Assembly: GCA_032716605.1 (NCBI GenBank)
Contig: CM064519.1
Coordinates: forward strand, 27,539,401 to 27,603,400
Direction of reading: 5' to 3'
From: Paralithodes platypus
Taxonomy: Eukaryota; Arthropoda; Malacostraca; Decapoda; Lithodidae
DNA: 64,000 nucleotides
Part shown: one piece after another, positions 36,060-47,955 of the stretch
Layout of the letters: the number at the start of each line of letters is the position of its first letter
Position numbering within the stretch: position 1 is the first letter of the stretch
Notes under the pieces: model-generated
What the model saw: the letters and a program-made list of their open reading frames with translations, nothing else
What the model was told of the DNA's origin: nothing
Databases searched by the model: none
Program-made: the position numbers and the translations under genes

Positions 36060-36160
36060 ACCCATTATCCAACAATCTTAAGACAGCCCCCCCACTAGTG
36101 GGGCTATGATAATGAAGATCAAGGAAGATTTGAGGTTAAAGACAGTAAAAAGTAAGGTTA
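36060..36160. repeat. Diverged copy of a foldback arm
   Basis: CCCATTATCCAACAATCTTA, then a CCCCCCACTAGTGGGG block, GCTATGATAATGAAGATCA and GGAAGATTTGAGG follow the order of 31029-31110 in the 1.2 kb foldback. Only one arm is present here. Confidence 0.65.
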
Positions 36161-36729
36161 GCTAGGATATAGCCTATAGGCCTAGCCTATGACAATAACA
36201 GTTTGCCGTCATGCCGTGGGCCTAACTTTATAGGGGCCGCCTAGCGGCCTATAGGATTTATTGAGGAGCCCTCAGTCCCCTCACGGCTTTGCCCCTCCCC
36301 AGGACTTGTTGAAATTCTCATCTAGCCTAGTTTCGCAACCTATTATTGTATCCCACGACAGTCAAAATAGATGCGAACATGCAAGTAGTGTAAACAAGGC
36401 ACGGCCTGGCAAGCGGTACGCCCGAATACTACATCCTTACCATTATTTTTTAGGTACGGTACCGGTATATAAGCTCAAACCTATGAAACGGTACGGATAT
36501 AATCCTGTGTCGCGGGTGAACCTGTACATAGGCTATATCTCAATAGCCTAATTTGGTACGGTAATGTTACAATATTTGTTTACATTTTACATTCATAAAT
36601 AGTCCACTAATATACTAGTTAAGGCTAGGTTAGGTTTTGGTTAGGATAGGCTAGGTTAAAGATATTGTTCAATGTTTCTTAGTACCGGTACAGTAAATAG
36701 GCATCTGAAAAACAGTTCCCTCTACACAG

Positions 36730-37460
36730 GATCTTACCAACGGTACGTAACAGACAGTCCTAACCTAACCTAACTTAGTGTCCAAAGTGAGGTCTGCTGC
36801 TAGCCTATGTTCTTATAACATTTTCTGCCAGAGTACCGGCACAATTTAATAAAGAGTGTACACTGTACCGGTACCGTACTGTATAGCCTAGGTTAAGCGG
36901 CTAAGTCTGCCGCCCTACAGTGCATTTATAGAGTTTTCGGCCATGATTGGGGTAGGCCTATCAGCTATCACTGAAGAATACTTTAGCAGTCTTACCGTTT
37001 GTTTTTGTTTTCAAGATATAGCCTAGGCTATAGGCTACGGTATTACTGGTATCTTATTTTATTGTAGTTTAGGCTATATTATGAGTGGAGGATTTGCAAT
37101 AACTTACCCTAACCAAAGTCCAAACTTAGTGTTCAAAGTGTGATCTGTACCCTGCCTCTATGTTCTCATTTTGTATACTGGTAACTTTTTAGCCAGATTA
37201 CCGGTACAATTTAATAAGTGTACAGGGTAGGCCTACCGGCTACCGCCTACAGTGCATTTATAGATTTCCCGGCCATGACTTGGGTATCACTAAAGAATCT
37301 TTCCGCAGCCTTATGTACTATTATTTGTTTTTATTTCTTCAAGGAATATAGTACAGTAGTTTATTGTTCAATTGTTTATCATGTTATGAGTAGATAATTT
37401 GCATTACCTTACCCTAACCTAACTTTACATAGTCTTAGTGTCCAAAGTTGGGGCTGCCAC
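36730..37460. repeat. Degenerate tandem repeat, unit about 310-350 bp
   Basis: CTTAGTGT(C/T)CAAAGT occurs at 36774, 37125 and 37434 (periods 351 and 309). Each of the first two is followed in order by CTATGTTCT, a GGTACAATTTAATAA or GGCACAATTTAATAA block, GTGCATTTATAGA, CGGCCATGA and TTATGAGT. The third unit is truncated. CCTAACCTAA words occur at the junctions. Confidence 0.8.
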
Positions 37461-37469
37461 TATCCCCAC

Positions 37470-38005
37470 AGTTCACACCCCCGCTAACTAACCTATACTG
37501 TATAATTGGTATGTCTTGTCATTACAGTACTATAACCTGACTTCACGGGGGTAACGGAGACTTGATTGAATATTTTCGGAATTAGCCTAGCAGAATCTTG
37601 GGTCTTTTAAAGTTGTGAAAATTAAAGTAAGTTTCTACGTTACTACTGATTGTACTTAACCCGAGATGGGAATAGCCTACCCAGGTATTTTTTACTCGGC
37701 CCAGGGAAAATAATAGACAAACAAATGTTATAATCAAAGTTTATTCTTGAAACTTGGTACCGGTATGTATTTTAACCAGTACCGGTACTCTACAGTAACT
37801 CATGTATCATATGAAAGGATATAAATTAAGTATGTAATAGTTCTTGGAATGCAACAAATATACATGAAATCTTTATTGGACAAAAGTTATAAAACTAAAA
37901 CAGGGACTGCTAAGAATAATTTAAAAACCTGTTTTCAATGCCTATATTAGTGGACCTGAAGTGAATCCTTAGAGACTGAAGTACAGGCAGCCAGCTCCCC
38001 TAGTA
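37470..38005. other. Unassigned spacer
   Basis: No gene recognised. ACCGGTAC motifs continue to about 37790, then the composition becomes ordinary AT-rich DNA. Confidence 0.4.
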
Positions 38006-38011
38006 TGCTGA

Positions 38012-38457
38012 TTAACCCGTACAGCCCCAGCGACGCGCCTGACGCGTCGGCGATGTATGTAACGCACAGCCCCAGAGACGCGCCTGGCGCGTCACCCTAA
38101 TTGCGCCGACCGTAACCTCAGGTGTAGCCACTCAAGAGGGCTCAGATTTGTATGGGAACTGTGTACGTATCCCACGCAACCGTGCCGATGGTTGAAAACT
38201 CACAAAGTCCACGTACGTGTGCGTGAGCGCGCAATAACCTGTTTTTTTGGGGTAATTGCCTTCAATTTCTTACTCTTGTAAAATACGTTTTCGGGGGCTC
38301 TGTAGGACCATTCTTTAAGCTTTTTGAGCGGTTTTTCGTGGTTTTTCCTTCATTCCTAACCCATTCGCTATTGTTTCTGGAATAAAACCATTTTTTGAAA
38401 ACCGGCCGGTTTCTGGTGAACAAACATTACAAAACTAGCCGGGGCTGGACGGGTTAA
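38012..38457. mobile_element. piggyBac-type MITE with 22-bp ends
   Basis: TTAACCCGTACAGCCCCAGC at the left and, in reverse complement, TTAACCCGTCCAGCCCCGGC at the right; TTAA is at 38012-38015 and 38454-38457. The left end has a second copy of its terminal block 52 bp inside (ACAGCCCCAGAGACGCGCCT). That block carries the palindromic GACGCGCCTGACGCGTC. No coding frame. The insert of 438 bp has clearly higher GC at its ends than its surroundings. Confidence 0.9.
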
Positions 38458-38576
38458 ACACCAGTAAACGTACATAACATCCCTTTTACTTACAATATTA
38501 TTCATTCCTTTTAATAAATTTTGAGCATGTATTGTGCGTATATTTACCTTCACATCTCAAAATTTCTCCGGCGGCC

Positions 38577-39215
38577 GAGGGTCTTAGTCATTCTCTCGCT
38601 TCCCATACGTTCCACATGGCCGAACTATCTCAAGGTGTTCTTTTTCGCACTTGCCAGTACATTCACACCACCCCTCTCGTACTTCCTCATTCGTCTGTCT
38701 ATCCCTCCATGTAAGTTGTAACTCTGCACACACTTCTCAAATAACTCATTTCCACCCCTTTCACTCTTGGTTTGAATCTCTCCAACAACGTCCATGCTTC
38801 GCTTCCGTAAGTCAGTGTTGGGATTACCACACTGTCATGCAAGGACTTCTTCAGTTCCATGCTGACCACCCTATTTCTTGTTACTGCTTTCAGCATTCCT
38901 AGAACCCTCTTCCCCTGTTGCACCCTCTCCCACACTTCTTCATCCATACTCCCATCTTTACTCTGTACACTGCCAAGATACTTAAATGAGCTGACAATCT
39001 CCATAGCCTGACCGTTCAACTTCACCTCACACTCTGTGGCTTCACCCCTTTCGAAGACCATAACCTTGCTCTTCCCCGCATTTACCTTCAGATTCCATTT
39101 TTCGCACACTGTTCCAAACATATTTACCAGACCCTGCAACTCCCATTCATATCGTCAGCAAACAGCAGTACACAAACATCCACTGCTCTTCCTTGAATTT
39201 CTTTTATGACTCCAT

Positions 39216-39260
<45 letters not shown>

Positions 39261-39735
39261 CAGTATGCAGGAAAATCCACAAGGAAAGAAGAAAAACACG
39301 GAGTCCCAAGCGCTTTCGTGTATTATTACATCTTCAGGGGAGGTCAGACAGACACGTGTTGCTGTGACTTTATTGCATATATACAGTATATATATATATA
39401 TATCGGTATATATTTAACAACCATGGGGACATCATATACCCTTGCTTTAACCCAACATTCAGATCAAAGAAGTAGCTCTGTTCATTCTCATCACATACTG
39501 ATACCTTTGCACCCTAATACATGCTTTTCACTGCTTTCAGCAACTTGCTATCTGCTCCGTATATTCCAAGTACTTCCTACATACCGGTACCTTCTCTATC
39601 AACTCTGTCATAGGCCTTCTCCAAGTCGATGAAGGCAGCATACAACTTTTGTCCCTTCTCAAGATATTTCTCCACAACATATTTCAGGGCAAAGATCTGA
39701 GCTAGCCTACACATCCTCTTCCCTTCCTATGATGA
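38577..39735 (-). mobile_element. RTE-like LINE fragment, interrupted
   Basis: On the minus strand, 39600-39735 encodes the RT motif A region (FIDLEKAYDRV-like), and 38699-39139 is open for 146 codons with NLKVNAGKSKVMVFERGE, FKYLGSV and VIPTLTYGSEAWTL, matching the LINE at 40891-41450. Between them, 39219-39420 is replaced by AT repeats and a foreign segment. The element starts inside the RT and lacks the 3' end beyond the GHVE-type region. Confidence 0.85.
39219..39420. repeat. (AT)n-bounded insertion within the LINE
   Basis: Two AT microsatellites (39219-39256 and about 39385-39410) bracket a segment containing TCCCAAGCGCTTTCGTGTAT and ACATCTTCAGGGGAGGTCAG. The bracketed block does not belong to the LINE. 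It is probably a short element whose ends are AT-rich; the family is not assigned. Confidence 0.5.
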
Positions 39736-39747
39736 ATACTGTATTTT

Positions 39748-39919
39748 AACCGTTTCCCCAGCAATACTGACTGAAAATGCCCAAATATATTGCATGTGCT
39801 CTTCTGATTTATCTATGATATGTAAAATTATACCAAATACCAACTACATTAGCACAAAAATCAATCAATCACAGAAACAGGATAAAAACATAGAATAAAT
39901 ACCCAAAAGATGAATACGT
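39748..39919. repeat. 172-bp repeat unit, copy A
   Basis: Begins TTAACCGTTTCCCCAGCAAT and is followed directly by copy B, which begins TTAACCCTTTCCCCAGCAAT at 39920. Copy B is later split by two LINE insertions, and its parts lie at 39920-40027, 41780-41829 and 42649-42700. The intact copy A made it possible to place the insertion points. Confidence 0.75.
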
Positions 39920-40011
39920 TAACCCTTTCCCCAGCAATACTTACTGAACATGCACAAATAAATTGCATGTGTTCTTCAGATTTAGCTGAAATATGTAAAA
40001 TTACACCAAAT

Positions 40012-41794
40012 ACTAACTATATTTAGCGAAGGTAGCAAGTTAGGGAAGGTAGCAAGGGAAACAGTAAGGGTGTGAAAGATAAGAATGGGAGAATGCTAGC
40101 CGAGAAGCAAGAGAGAGTCGAAAGATGGAGGGAGTACTTCAATGATTTGCTAAATGTAAGGAATGAAGAGCCAGCAAACATAGCTGGATATGGTATGGGA
40201 GGGAGAAGAAGAGAATTAGTGGAGGAGGAGGTGGGGATCAGGAGGTCAGAAGTGTGGGAAGCCATGAAAAGAGTGAAGTTGGGGAAAGCACCAGGAACAG
40301 ATGGAGTGTGTGGGGAAATGTTGAGGTATGGTGGTGAGATAGTGATCGAATGGGTATATGTGCAAACTAGCATGGGAGAAGGGGAGTGCACCCGATGACT
40401 GGAAGACTGGCATAATAGTCCCCCTATATAAGGGCAAAAGGGAAAGAGGAGTGTGTGGTAACCACCGAGGAATACGTCTTCTAAGCATAGTAGGGAAGGT
40501 ATACAGTAGGGTAGTGATTGAGAGAGTGAGAGTGAGAACGGAGAAATGGATAGGCGACGAGCAGGGAGGTTTTAGGAAGGGAAGAGGATGTGTAGATCAG
40601 ATTTTTACCCTGAATTGTGTTGTGGAGAAATATCTGGAGAAGAAACAAAAGGTGTATGTTGCCTTTATGGACTTGGAGAAGGCCTATGACAGAGTGGATA
40701 GAGAAGGTTTGTGGAAAGTACTTACAATATAGGAGTAAATGGCAAGTTGCTGAAAGCTGTGAAGAGCATGTATGAGGGTGCAAAGGCAGCAGTACGTGTG
40801 GAGAATGAGCAGAGCGAGTTCTTTGACCTGAATGTTGGTTTGAAACAGGGGTGTGTGATGTCCCCGTGGTTGCTTACTGTATAATATTATATGGATGGAA
40901 TCATGAAAGAAATACTATCAAGAGCAGTGGATGTTGGTGTATCGCTGAAAAGGGAGGGAATTGAGTGGAAGCTACCTATATTGCTGTTTGCAGATGATAC
41001 AGTTCTGATGAGTGATAATGAATGGGAGTTGCAGGGTCTGGTAAATGAGTTTGGAATAGTGTGCAAAAAACGGAATTTGAAGGTAAATGCAGGGAAGAGC
41101 AAGGTTATGGTCTTCGAAAGGGGTGAAGTCACAGATTGTGAGGTGAAGCTGAATGGTCAGGCTATGGAGATCGTCAACTCTTTTAAGTATCTGGGCAGTG
41201 TGTTGAGTAAAGATGGGACTATGGATGAAGAAGTGCGGGAGAGGGTACAACAGGGGAAGAGGGTTGTAGGAACGCTGAAAGCAGTAACAAGAAATAGGGT
41301 GGTCAGTATGGAAGTGAAGAAGTCCTTGCATGACAGTGTGGTAATACCGACACTGACTTACGGAAGCGAAGCATGGACGTTGGTTGAGAGACTCAGACCA
41401 AGAGTGAGAGCAGTGGAAATTAATTACTTAAGAAGTGCGTGCGGAGTTACATGGAGGGATAGACAGACTAATGAGGAAGTAAGAAGGAGGTGTGGTGTGG
41501 AGGTAGATGTGCTGGAAAGTGTGAAAAGGAACAACTTGAGATGGTTCGGCCATATGGAACGTATGGAAAGCGAGAGAATGACTAAGAGGGTGTACGAGAG
41601 CGAGGTGGAGGGACAGAGAGGGAGAGGTAGACCGAAAGAGAGGTGGAAGGATGGAGTGAGGAAGTATATGAACGAAGGCGGTGCTGGTTGGGGGGACAGA
41701 GATGCATGGGGGTGGTTTGTTCGTGGCCACCCCTTCGGGGATCACGGCGTCGGACAATAGATAGATACCCGGTAGATAGACTAACTACATTAGC
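40012..41794 (+). mobile_element. RTE-like LINE with flanking target duplication
   Basis: The insert at about 40028-41779 lies within repeat copy B. ACTAACTATATTTAGC at 40012 and ACTAACTACATTAGC at 41780 are the flanking direct repeats, differing by one base and one indel. The 3' end is a (TAGA)-type run after CACGGCGTCGGACAATAG, typical of RTE-like elements, which end in short microsatellites. The endonuclease domain is absent, so the insertion is 5' truncated. Confidence 0.85.
40072..41760 (+). pseudogene. RTE-like reverse transcriptase, broken
   Basis: Ordered motifs: GKAPGTDGVCGEMLRYGGE near 40290, DEQGGFRKGRGCVDQIFTL near 40560, YVAFMDLEKAYDRV (motif A) near 40660, LKQGCVMSPW near 40843, LLFADDTVLM (motif C, FADD) near 40981, NAGKSKVMVF, YGSEAWTL near 41360, LRWFGHMERM near 41540 and GRPKERWKDGV near 41630. 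Frames change near 40355 and near 40730, and a stop lies near 40880. The last 289 codons (40891-41760) are open. It is inactive because it is truncated and shifted, though its catalytic residues are kept. Confidence 0.9.
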
Positions 41795-41816
41795 ACAAAA
41801 ATCAATCAAACACTTT

Positions 41817-42661
41817 AACAGGATAAATACTTGCCCACACGAAATTTGGACACAATAAAGAAACTACCACCACAGTCTACAAACAATACATAAGATCAGT
41901 TATGGAATACTCAAGCCCTGCCTGGGCTTCCAACCTAGCTGAAACACATCATAAGACCTTACAGACCATTCAAAATAAAGCCCTGAAAATAATCACATGA
42001 TGCACAGCTAGGACACCCACAGATCACCAACATCAAGAAACCAAAGTCCTCAAAGTCTGAGATTGTCTAGACATGAGAGGCACACAATTCCTGGCAGCAG
42101 CCTCCACAAATCAACACCACCCACTACACTACATGGCTACACACCCACAGACACCAAGAAATATCAAAACAACACCCAGCACATGCTATCACACACAAAT
42201 ACTGTCTTCTCTCCCTCCCTGCCCACCCCAAACCAACTTCCGGAAGCACATCCATACTCATATCACTCGCCGTTCCATTCACTCACTCATAGACAACACG
42301 CAGCTGCAAGCACGACCTCCCGAAATCCATCCTTCTGAATCCTCCCTTCCTCGCGAGGACAGAGTCCACCTGGCCAGGCTGAGATGCGGACACCATCCGG
42401 CTCTTCTGAGCTATCAGAAGAGACTGGATGACTCCGTCGTCGACACCTGCCCGGTGCCCGGGTTGTAACACAGCACCCCATACCATTTAACACATCATAG
42501 AAGACTGCATTTCACACAACCACTTATGCCAACAACACAATTTACACTCTTTGAGAGCTCTGTGGGAAAGCCCAACCGTGGCCATGGCCTTCCTTAGGGA
42601 CTCGGGGCTGTTCGGCCAGGCAGCTTAGGGAACAACAACAACAACAACAACAGGATAAATA
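41817..42661 (+). mobile_element. Jockey/CR1-like LINE, 3' fragment with (ACA)n tail and target duplication
   Basis: AACAGGATAAATA at 41817-41829 and 42649-42661 flanks an insert that ends in an ACA run (42631-42648). The coding strand reads YKQYIRSVMEYSSPAWAS near 41880, then PREDRVHLARLRCGHHPAL near 42350, and a C-terminal zinc-knuckle-like CPGCNTAPHTI...HIIEDC near 42449-42510 with one internal stop. At least two frame changes are needed. It inserted into the same 172-bp repeat as the RTE-like LINE just upstream. Confidence 0.85.
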
Positions 42662-42718
42662 AAATAGAAGAAATAGCCCAAAAATTAATTTATCTATAGC
42701 CTACCGGTATATATTGCC

Positions 42719-42770
42719 GGACACCTTGATCCCCGAAGGGGTGATAATGAACGAAACGCCTGCGTATTTC
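42719..42770 (-). mobile_element. RTE-like LINE 3' end remnant
   Basis: GGACACCTTGATCCCCGAAG followed by GGGTGATAATGAACGAA is the reverse complement of the 3' terminus of the LINE at 41720-41756. Only about 50 bp is recognisable. Confidence 0.55.
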
Positions 42771-42774
42771 AAAC

Positions 42775-43090
42775 TCGCTTGAGTTATCACTCGATCGTCT
42801 TTTAGAGCTTTTTGGCCCGGGGTAATTACCACACCATCGCGTCATAAGGAGTTTGAGGGGGTTAAATTGCTAGATACATAGAGGAAGAGGAATGCCAAGT
42901 AAAGGTAAACAAAAATATATAAGATATTTTTGCTTATAATAATTTGTACCTCTGTAGTTTCTCCATGGCTAACCAAAAAGGTCACATTCCTAAAAAGACC
43001 CAACCAAAAAGGTCAAGCTTCTGTACAGAAAAAAGGCCACACACCATTACCCTTATGGTGACCCTATCAAATAATCAAAACAACCACACT
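42775..43090. other. Unassigned spacer with CCAAAAAGGTCA repeats
   Basis: AACCAAAAAGGTCACA-type words recur at 42972, 43007 and further on at 43550 and 43580 (ATGGTCACAC). No gene is seen. Confidence 0.45.
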
Positions 43091-43092
43091 TC

Positions 43093-43530
43093 TTAACCCA
43101 ATTCCCGCGGGGCCCCTCATATGACTGAGATGATTTTCCGGCTATTTTGTAGCCTGTGAGCCAGGCCAGCTTTTGCAAGCAGCACGGATGGACGTCAGCC
43201 GGAGCCTACAGGCCCCGCCACGACACTGAGATTTGTGTGAGAGAGAGCTCACTTATGTGCAGCATCACACATAGCAAAAACAGAAAATAATTGGTAATTT
43301 TTAGCGATTTCGCCTATCGGATTTGGTAATTTTTAGCAATTTTGCCCTTCGTTTGCAAGATCGTTACAAGAACACCAGATGTCGTACAATGGATGATTCA
43401 GGAGTAATTTGAAAGCTATTACCGTACTTTCACGAATACATAATTGTATTACGCTCTGGCTTTTGCTTATGCATGAAAATGAGGAGGGAATGAAGGCAAT
43501 TTCGGGCAATTATGCCTACTCGTACATGAT
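43093..43530. mobile_element. TTAA-type MITE, diverged copy
   Basis: Left end TTAACCCAATTCCCGCGGGG. The interior shares GCAAGATCGTTACAAGAACA, ACCAGATGT, GATGATTCAGG and TTATGCATGAAAATG with 62630-62947. The right end is degraded, so the boundary is approximate. Confidence 0.6.
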
Positions 43531-43539
43531 TAATAGCTT

Positions 43540-44335
43540 TAACCAAAATGGTCACACTCCTTAATGGTCTAAGTGGCCATAGCCAAAATGGCTACACTAT
43601 ATTCCTTCTGTACTTTCTCCATGCCCGATAAGATACATGATACTTTGATATAATTATGTGACACAGCCCTTGTATCCAACACAATACCCTGCGTGCAATC
43701 CCGCTCGAACCCCGCACAACGTTGCTTGCAACTTTAATTATTATTATTATTATTAGTAGTAGTAGTAGTAGTATTTGTTCTATAGCTTCACTGTCCTATA
43801 CAGTATATTTATGGCCATTTGCTATACTAGACTAACATTATTACAACAACATTTCTTCTCTTTCTAGGTGAGTGTGGAACGAGTGATACTGGGTGAACAT
43901 TACACAATTCCAAGTGTTTATCATGGTACCAATACACTGGCATAATGGTAAGTGAGAGATATATTCACAATGCCGTGAATCCTGGATGGAAAATTAAACC
44001 CATATGCTAGTATAATGTGTGTATTATGACACGGCAGGTTTCGACTCTTCTCTGGAGTCCTCTTCAGATGTGACGAACGGTTAACCACTACACCAGAACT
44101 GAATATGTGAAGTGAACCATTAATATAATATACTATTACTCAGTGCCACTATCATTAAATTGCATTAGCATGTAGGAAGCTTTACATAACTGTGGCTTTT
44201 CAGGGAGCGTTACAAGGTCGTATTTTCAGGGTCTTATTGACCCAGCTTTATGTGTTTCTTATGATACATATTTCAGTCAGATTTAGTGAGGTCGGACATG
44301 AGAACCAGGATGGTGTAATATCCTCTCCCCAACCC
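43540..44335. other. Unassigned stretch
   Basis: ATT and AGT trinucleotide repeats at 43735-43775; nothing coding is recognised. Confidence 0.4.
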
Positions 44336-44562
<227 letters not shown>

Positions 44563-44564
44563 AG

Positions 44565-45100
44565 TTTTACTCCTTTAGTAAATCCTCGAGCTCACGTTCT
44601 CATTTACCTGATCCTTAAACCTTTCTTCTCCCTTTCTTAAACATCTTGCTGTTGTATATTATTTATTATTCTCCCTGACACTTTCATAGGTTCTGTGCCT
44701 TCTATTTCTCCTTACTTGTCTTCAGTTTCGTGTTGTTTCTATTAATTAATGCTATTATCAACCATATTGGTACGTGTTAACCCATTCAGTAGGATGACGA
44801 TGTTTTGACGTATTTTTCGTGATACCATCAAACTAGCTTTTTGTTTCAGATTAGGTGAGAATTTATATTTTTGCAGATCCCTAGCACAATTCCGGCATTT
44901 GCTTTTGAACAAAAACATCTACATTCAAACTTTGATTCTAAATAAAACTATCCAGACTATATTAGGTCATCTAGTTAATTCATGTATAGGCCTACTGTTA
45001 ACCATCATAGCTTTTCTTTATCCATGACATTCTTCCCTTTAGTATTGTTACTCGTATTTTAAGTATATATATTACAGTTATTTAATAAGTGTCCACCCAA
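44565..45100. other. Unassigned stretch with an orphan TTAACCC end
   Basis: TTAACCCATTCAGTAGGATG at 44777 resembles the left end of the MITE at 57987, but I could not find a matching right end nearby. No gene seen. Confidence 0.4.
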
Positions 45101-45104
45101 ACAT

Positions 45105-46262
45105 TGAAAGAGTAACAGATAAACAAATTCTAGGTAGTTCGAGTCCAAATGTCTTGACACACGGAGCTTCAAGCAGTTTCAGTTGTATGATGAGGGAAAG
45201 ATAGAGTGAGGGAGAGAGTTCCAGAGTTTACTTGTTGAGTGGAAGAAAGACTTTTTTTTATTCTACCATTAACCCGAGGAGCGTGAGAATGGCCTGTGAC
45301 GAACGTAGTTATATGCAAATTAATTACCTTCGATTCTGACAGAATTTGTGTTATATACTATATTGAGCATTGTTTCTTCATGTGTGCTTATTTTTTTTAT
45401 ATGATGAACATAATATGAACCTTGAAGAGCAATAAACGAAGTGGGAATAGTAATTGATGGGTGAAAAACCTACAATTTCGCCGCTCGGTTGAATGCTGAG
45501 GCGGGAGGCCACGAGACATACACCCTGCTTCTCCGACCTCTAGTGCTACACTGAGGCTTGGAGGAAAGATCTCACAGTTGCATTAGGTCTCTAAGTGACT
45601 CACTTGTGTTTACGAAACCGTATGAGAGAAATTCGATCGAAAAATAACCGATAAATGGGGGAAATAAAAGGAAAAATAGCCGATAATTGAGGAGGGGAGA
45701 AAAAGGTGGGGAAGGAGGGGAAGAGGAGGGGGTTGAGACACATGAGCATGAGTGATAAGAAGTACTAGAGGAGAATTATTTCACCTAATGACATAATCCT
45801 TTATTTTGAGAGGCCCTGGGGTGTTTGGGAATGTTTTTTTTCATGGTCTTGCTTCTATGAGGCTTATCTCATTTGCTATACACATACTTCAGTGAGGCTT
45901 ATGGCACTTGCCGGGTTAAAAGAAGTGCGGTATGGGTGGAAACTCCCCACATATGCGAACAATACTCGATACATGCGTGCACAGTAACCCTATATTGAGC
46001 AAGAAGCTGTGCGTGGGTAGAGAACCCACATACATGGTTGAAAAAAAACCACACTTCTGGAAAGCTGTTTTACCAAGAGTAGTAATATAATCTTTCCAAG
46101 AGAGGTTAGACGAAAGAGACACCAAGAATATTGAGAGAGGCCGAATGGTTGATTTGAGTGTTGTTGAAGACAAAGGAATAGTCGTGTGGAATATTGTGCC
46201 TGGTAGATAGATGGATATATTGGGTTTGGGAAGCATTGAAAGCACAAAGCTTATCTCTCCCC
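45105..46262 (-). mobile_element. Jockey/CR1-like LINE fragment split by a MITE
   Basis: 45165-45255 and 45920-46262 correspond to the LINE at 8600-9420: CACGGAGCTTCAAGCAGTTT, then GAACAATACTCGATACATGC and GAGCAAGAAGCTGTGCGTGG. On the minus strand PKPNISIYLPG and LSWKDYITTLGKTA represent the same protein region. About 230 bp of LINE sequence is missing next to the MITE, apparently deleted before or independently of the insertion. Confidence 0.75.
45269..45919. mobile_element. piggyBac-type MITE inside a LINE
   Basis: TTAACCCGAGGAGCGTG at the left and TTGCCGGGTTAA at the right, with TTAA on both sides (45269-45272, 45916-45919). The flanks joined across the insert (TTCTACCA, TTAA, AAGAAGTGCGG) line up without a gap to TTCTACTTTGTCTAGGAGTG in the related LINE at 9050-9070. 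The insert is about 643 bp and has no transposase frame. Terminal inverted match beyond CCCG is weak. Confidence 0.7.
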
Positions 46263-46481
46263 CAATTGTAAGTATTTAATAGATCAGAAGATAAGGTGTG
46301 CTATAGCAGCGTCAAGTAAATATTGAAGTGACTGCATAAAGGTTCATCATGGAAATATTCGATTTTAGTTTACCATAGCAAGGTTTAGGAATTACGTGAT
46401 ACAGCTCTCTTGATTAGCTTAATGGTTGATATTCCACTAAACCATCTAGCTCATTCTCTCACTATGCGTTTATTTCGCAAA

Positions 46482-46803
46482 TTAAGGTGAGGTGAGCCGT
46501 TTTTCTGGTCTCCCTTCTTCCTCGTGTTTAGCCCCATTAGTTTTCAGATTTTATGACGTTCGGCTCATTAGTTTGTCGATTTTAAGACTTTTCGCCCATT
46601 TCTTTGTCAATATTAAGACCTTTCGTGCTATTTAAGTGTCGATTTGTTTTCCTGGCGAACGATAGTGAGCCTGTAATTTTGGAAGAACCGGCCTTCGGCC
46701 GGGACATTTTTGCTACCCAAAAATGTACAAATTTACCTAGAAGTGGTATCTAATGGATGTTTTTTAAAGATTCTTAGAGGTCTAGGGAGGAAACTAATCA
46801 AAT
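46482..46803 (-). mobile_element. Family F foldback MITE, reverse orientation
   Basis: Starts TTAAGGTGAGGTGAGCC and reads in reverse the family signature CCTGGCGAACGATAGTGAGCC and CGGCCTTCGGCCGGG. The other end is degraded near 46803 and lacks a recognisable TTAA. Confidence 0.7.
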
Positions 46804-46938
46804 AATACAAACATACATAAATTATCAAATAAATACGCCCATCCCTCCTGAAGCATTCGCATCTTGTTCACATCTCTTCGATCCTTTCTTCCCCACTTCT
46901 AGATCTCTCACTGTATGGTTTTACTCCCCCTCCTCTTG

Positions 46939-47108
<170 letters not shown>

Positions 47109-47109
47109 C

Positions 47110-47690
47110 ATTTAGTACAAATGTCAATAACCAAATCAGTTCAGCCATCTTCAAATGTCACGGGCCTCGGGAAGTTTTAATTAATATTATTTATATAGTT
47201 TATTCCGAATAATTACTGATCTGGTTAGGATACGTCTGGGTAAAAACCTTACTTATAATACATTACATAATTTATACATATGCAGTAATATATTTATGTT
47301 ACACTATTTTAATATGCATAGAATCGAAAATTAATTTATGTTCAACTAATGAATTAATTATGTAAGATGGTAATGGTTCAATTAAATATGTGCACTATTG
47401 TAGTTATTTTGTGGTGCGTATATCCTCTTTCCGCATAAATTATTATTATTAATATAATTTTTGTTTTTATCCTTTTTCCTCGATCTTTATTTGGTAATAT
47501 TATCATTTTGTTAATCCGCTATATTTGCATATTTATATGCATAATTCAACGTACAGTACCTATGCCAAGTCACAACTACCAACATAAATACACATGCACG
47601 TATGTTAAAAGACACACATACACACCATTGCGGACTTTGTTATTAATACAGCCATGCAACTATTAATTTGTTGGCCATTGTGTTGCATGC
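47110..47690. other. AT-rich spacer
   Basis: No gene or repeat recognised between the CT and GT tracts. Confidence 0.45.
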
Positions 47691-47692
47691 GG

Positions 47693-47955
<263 letters not shown>

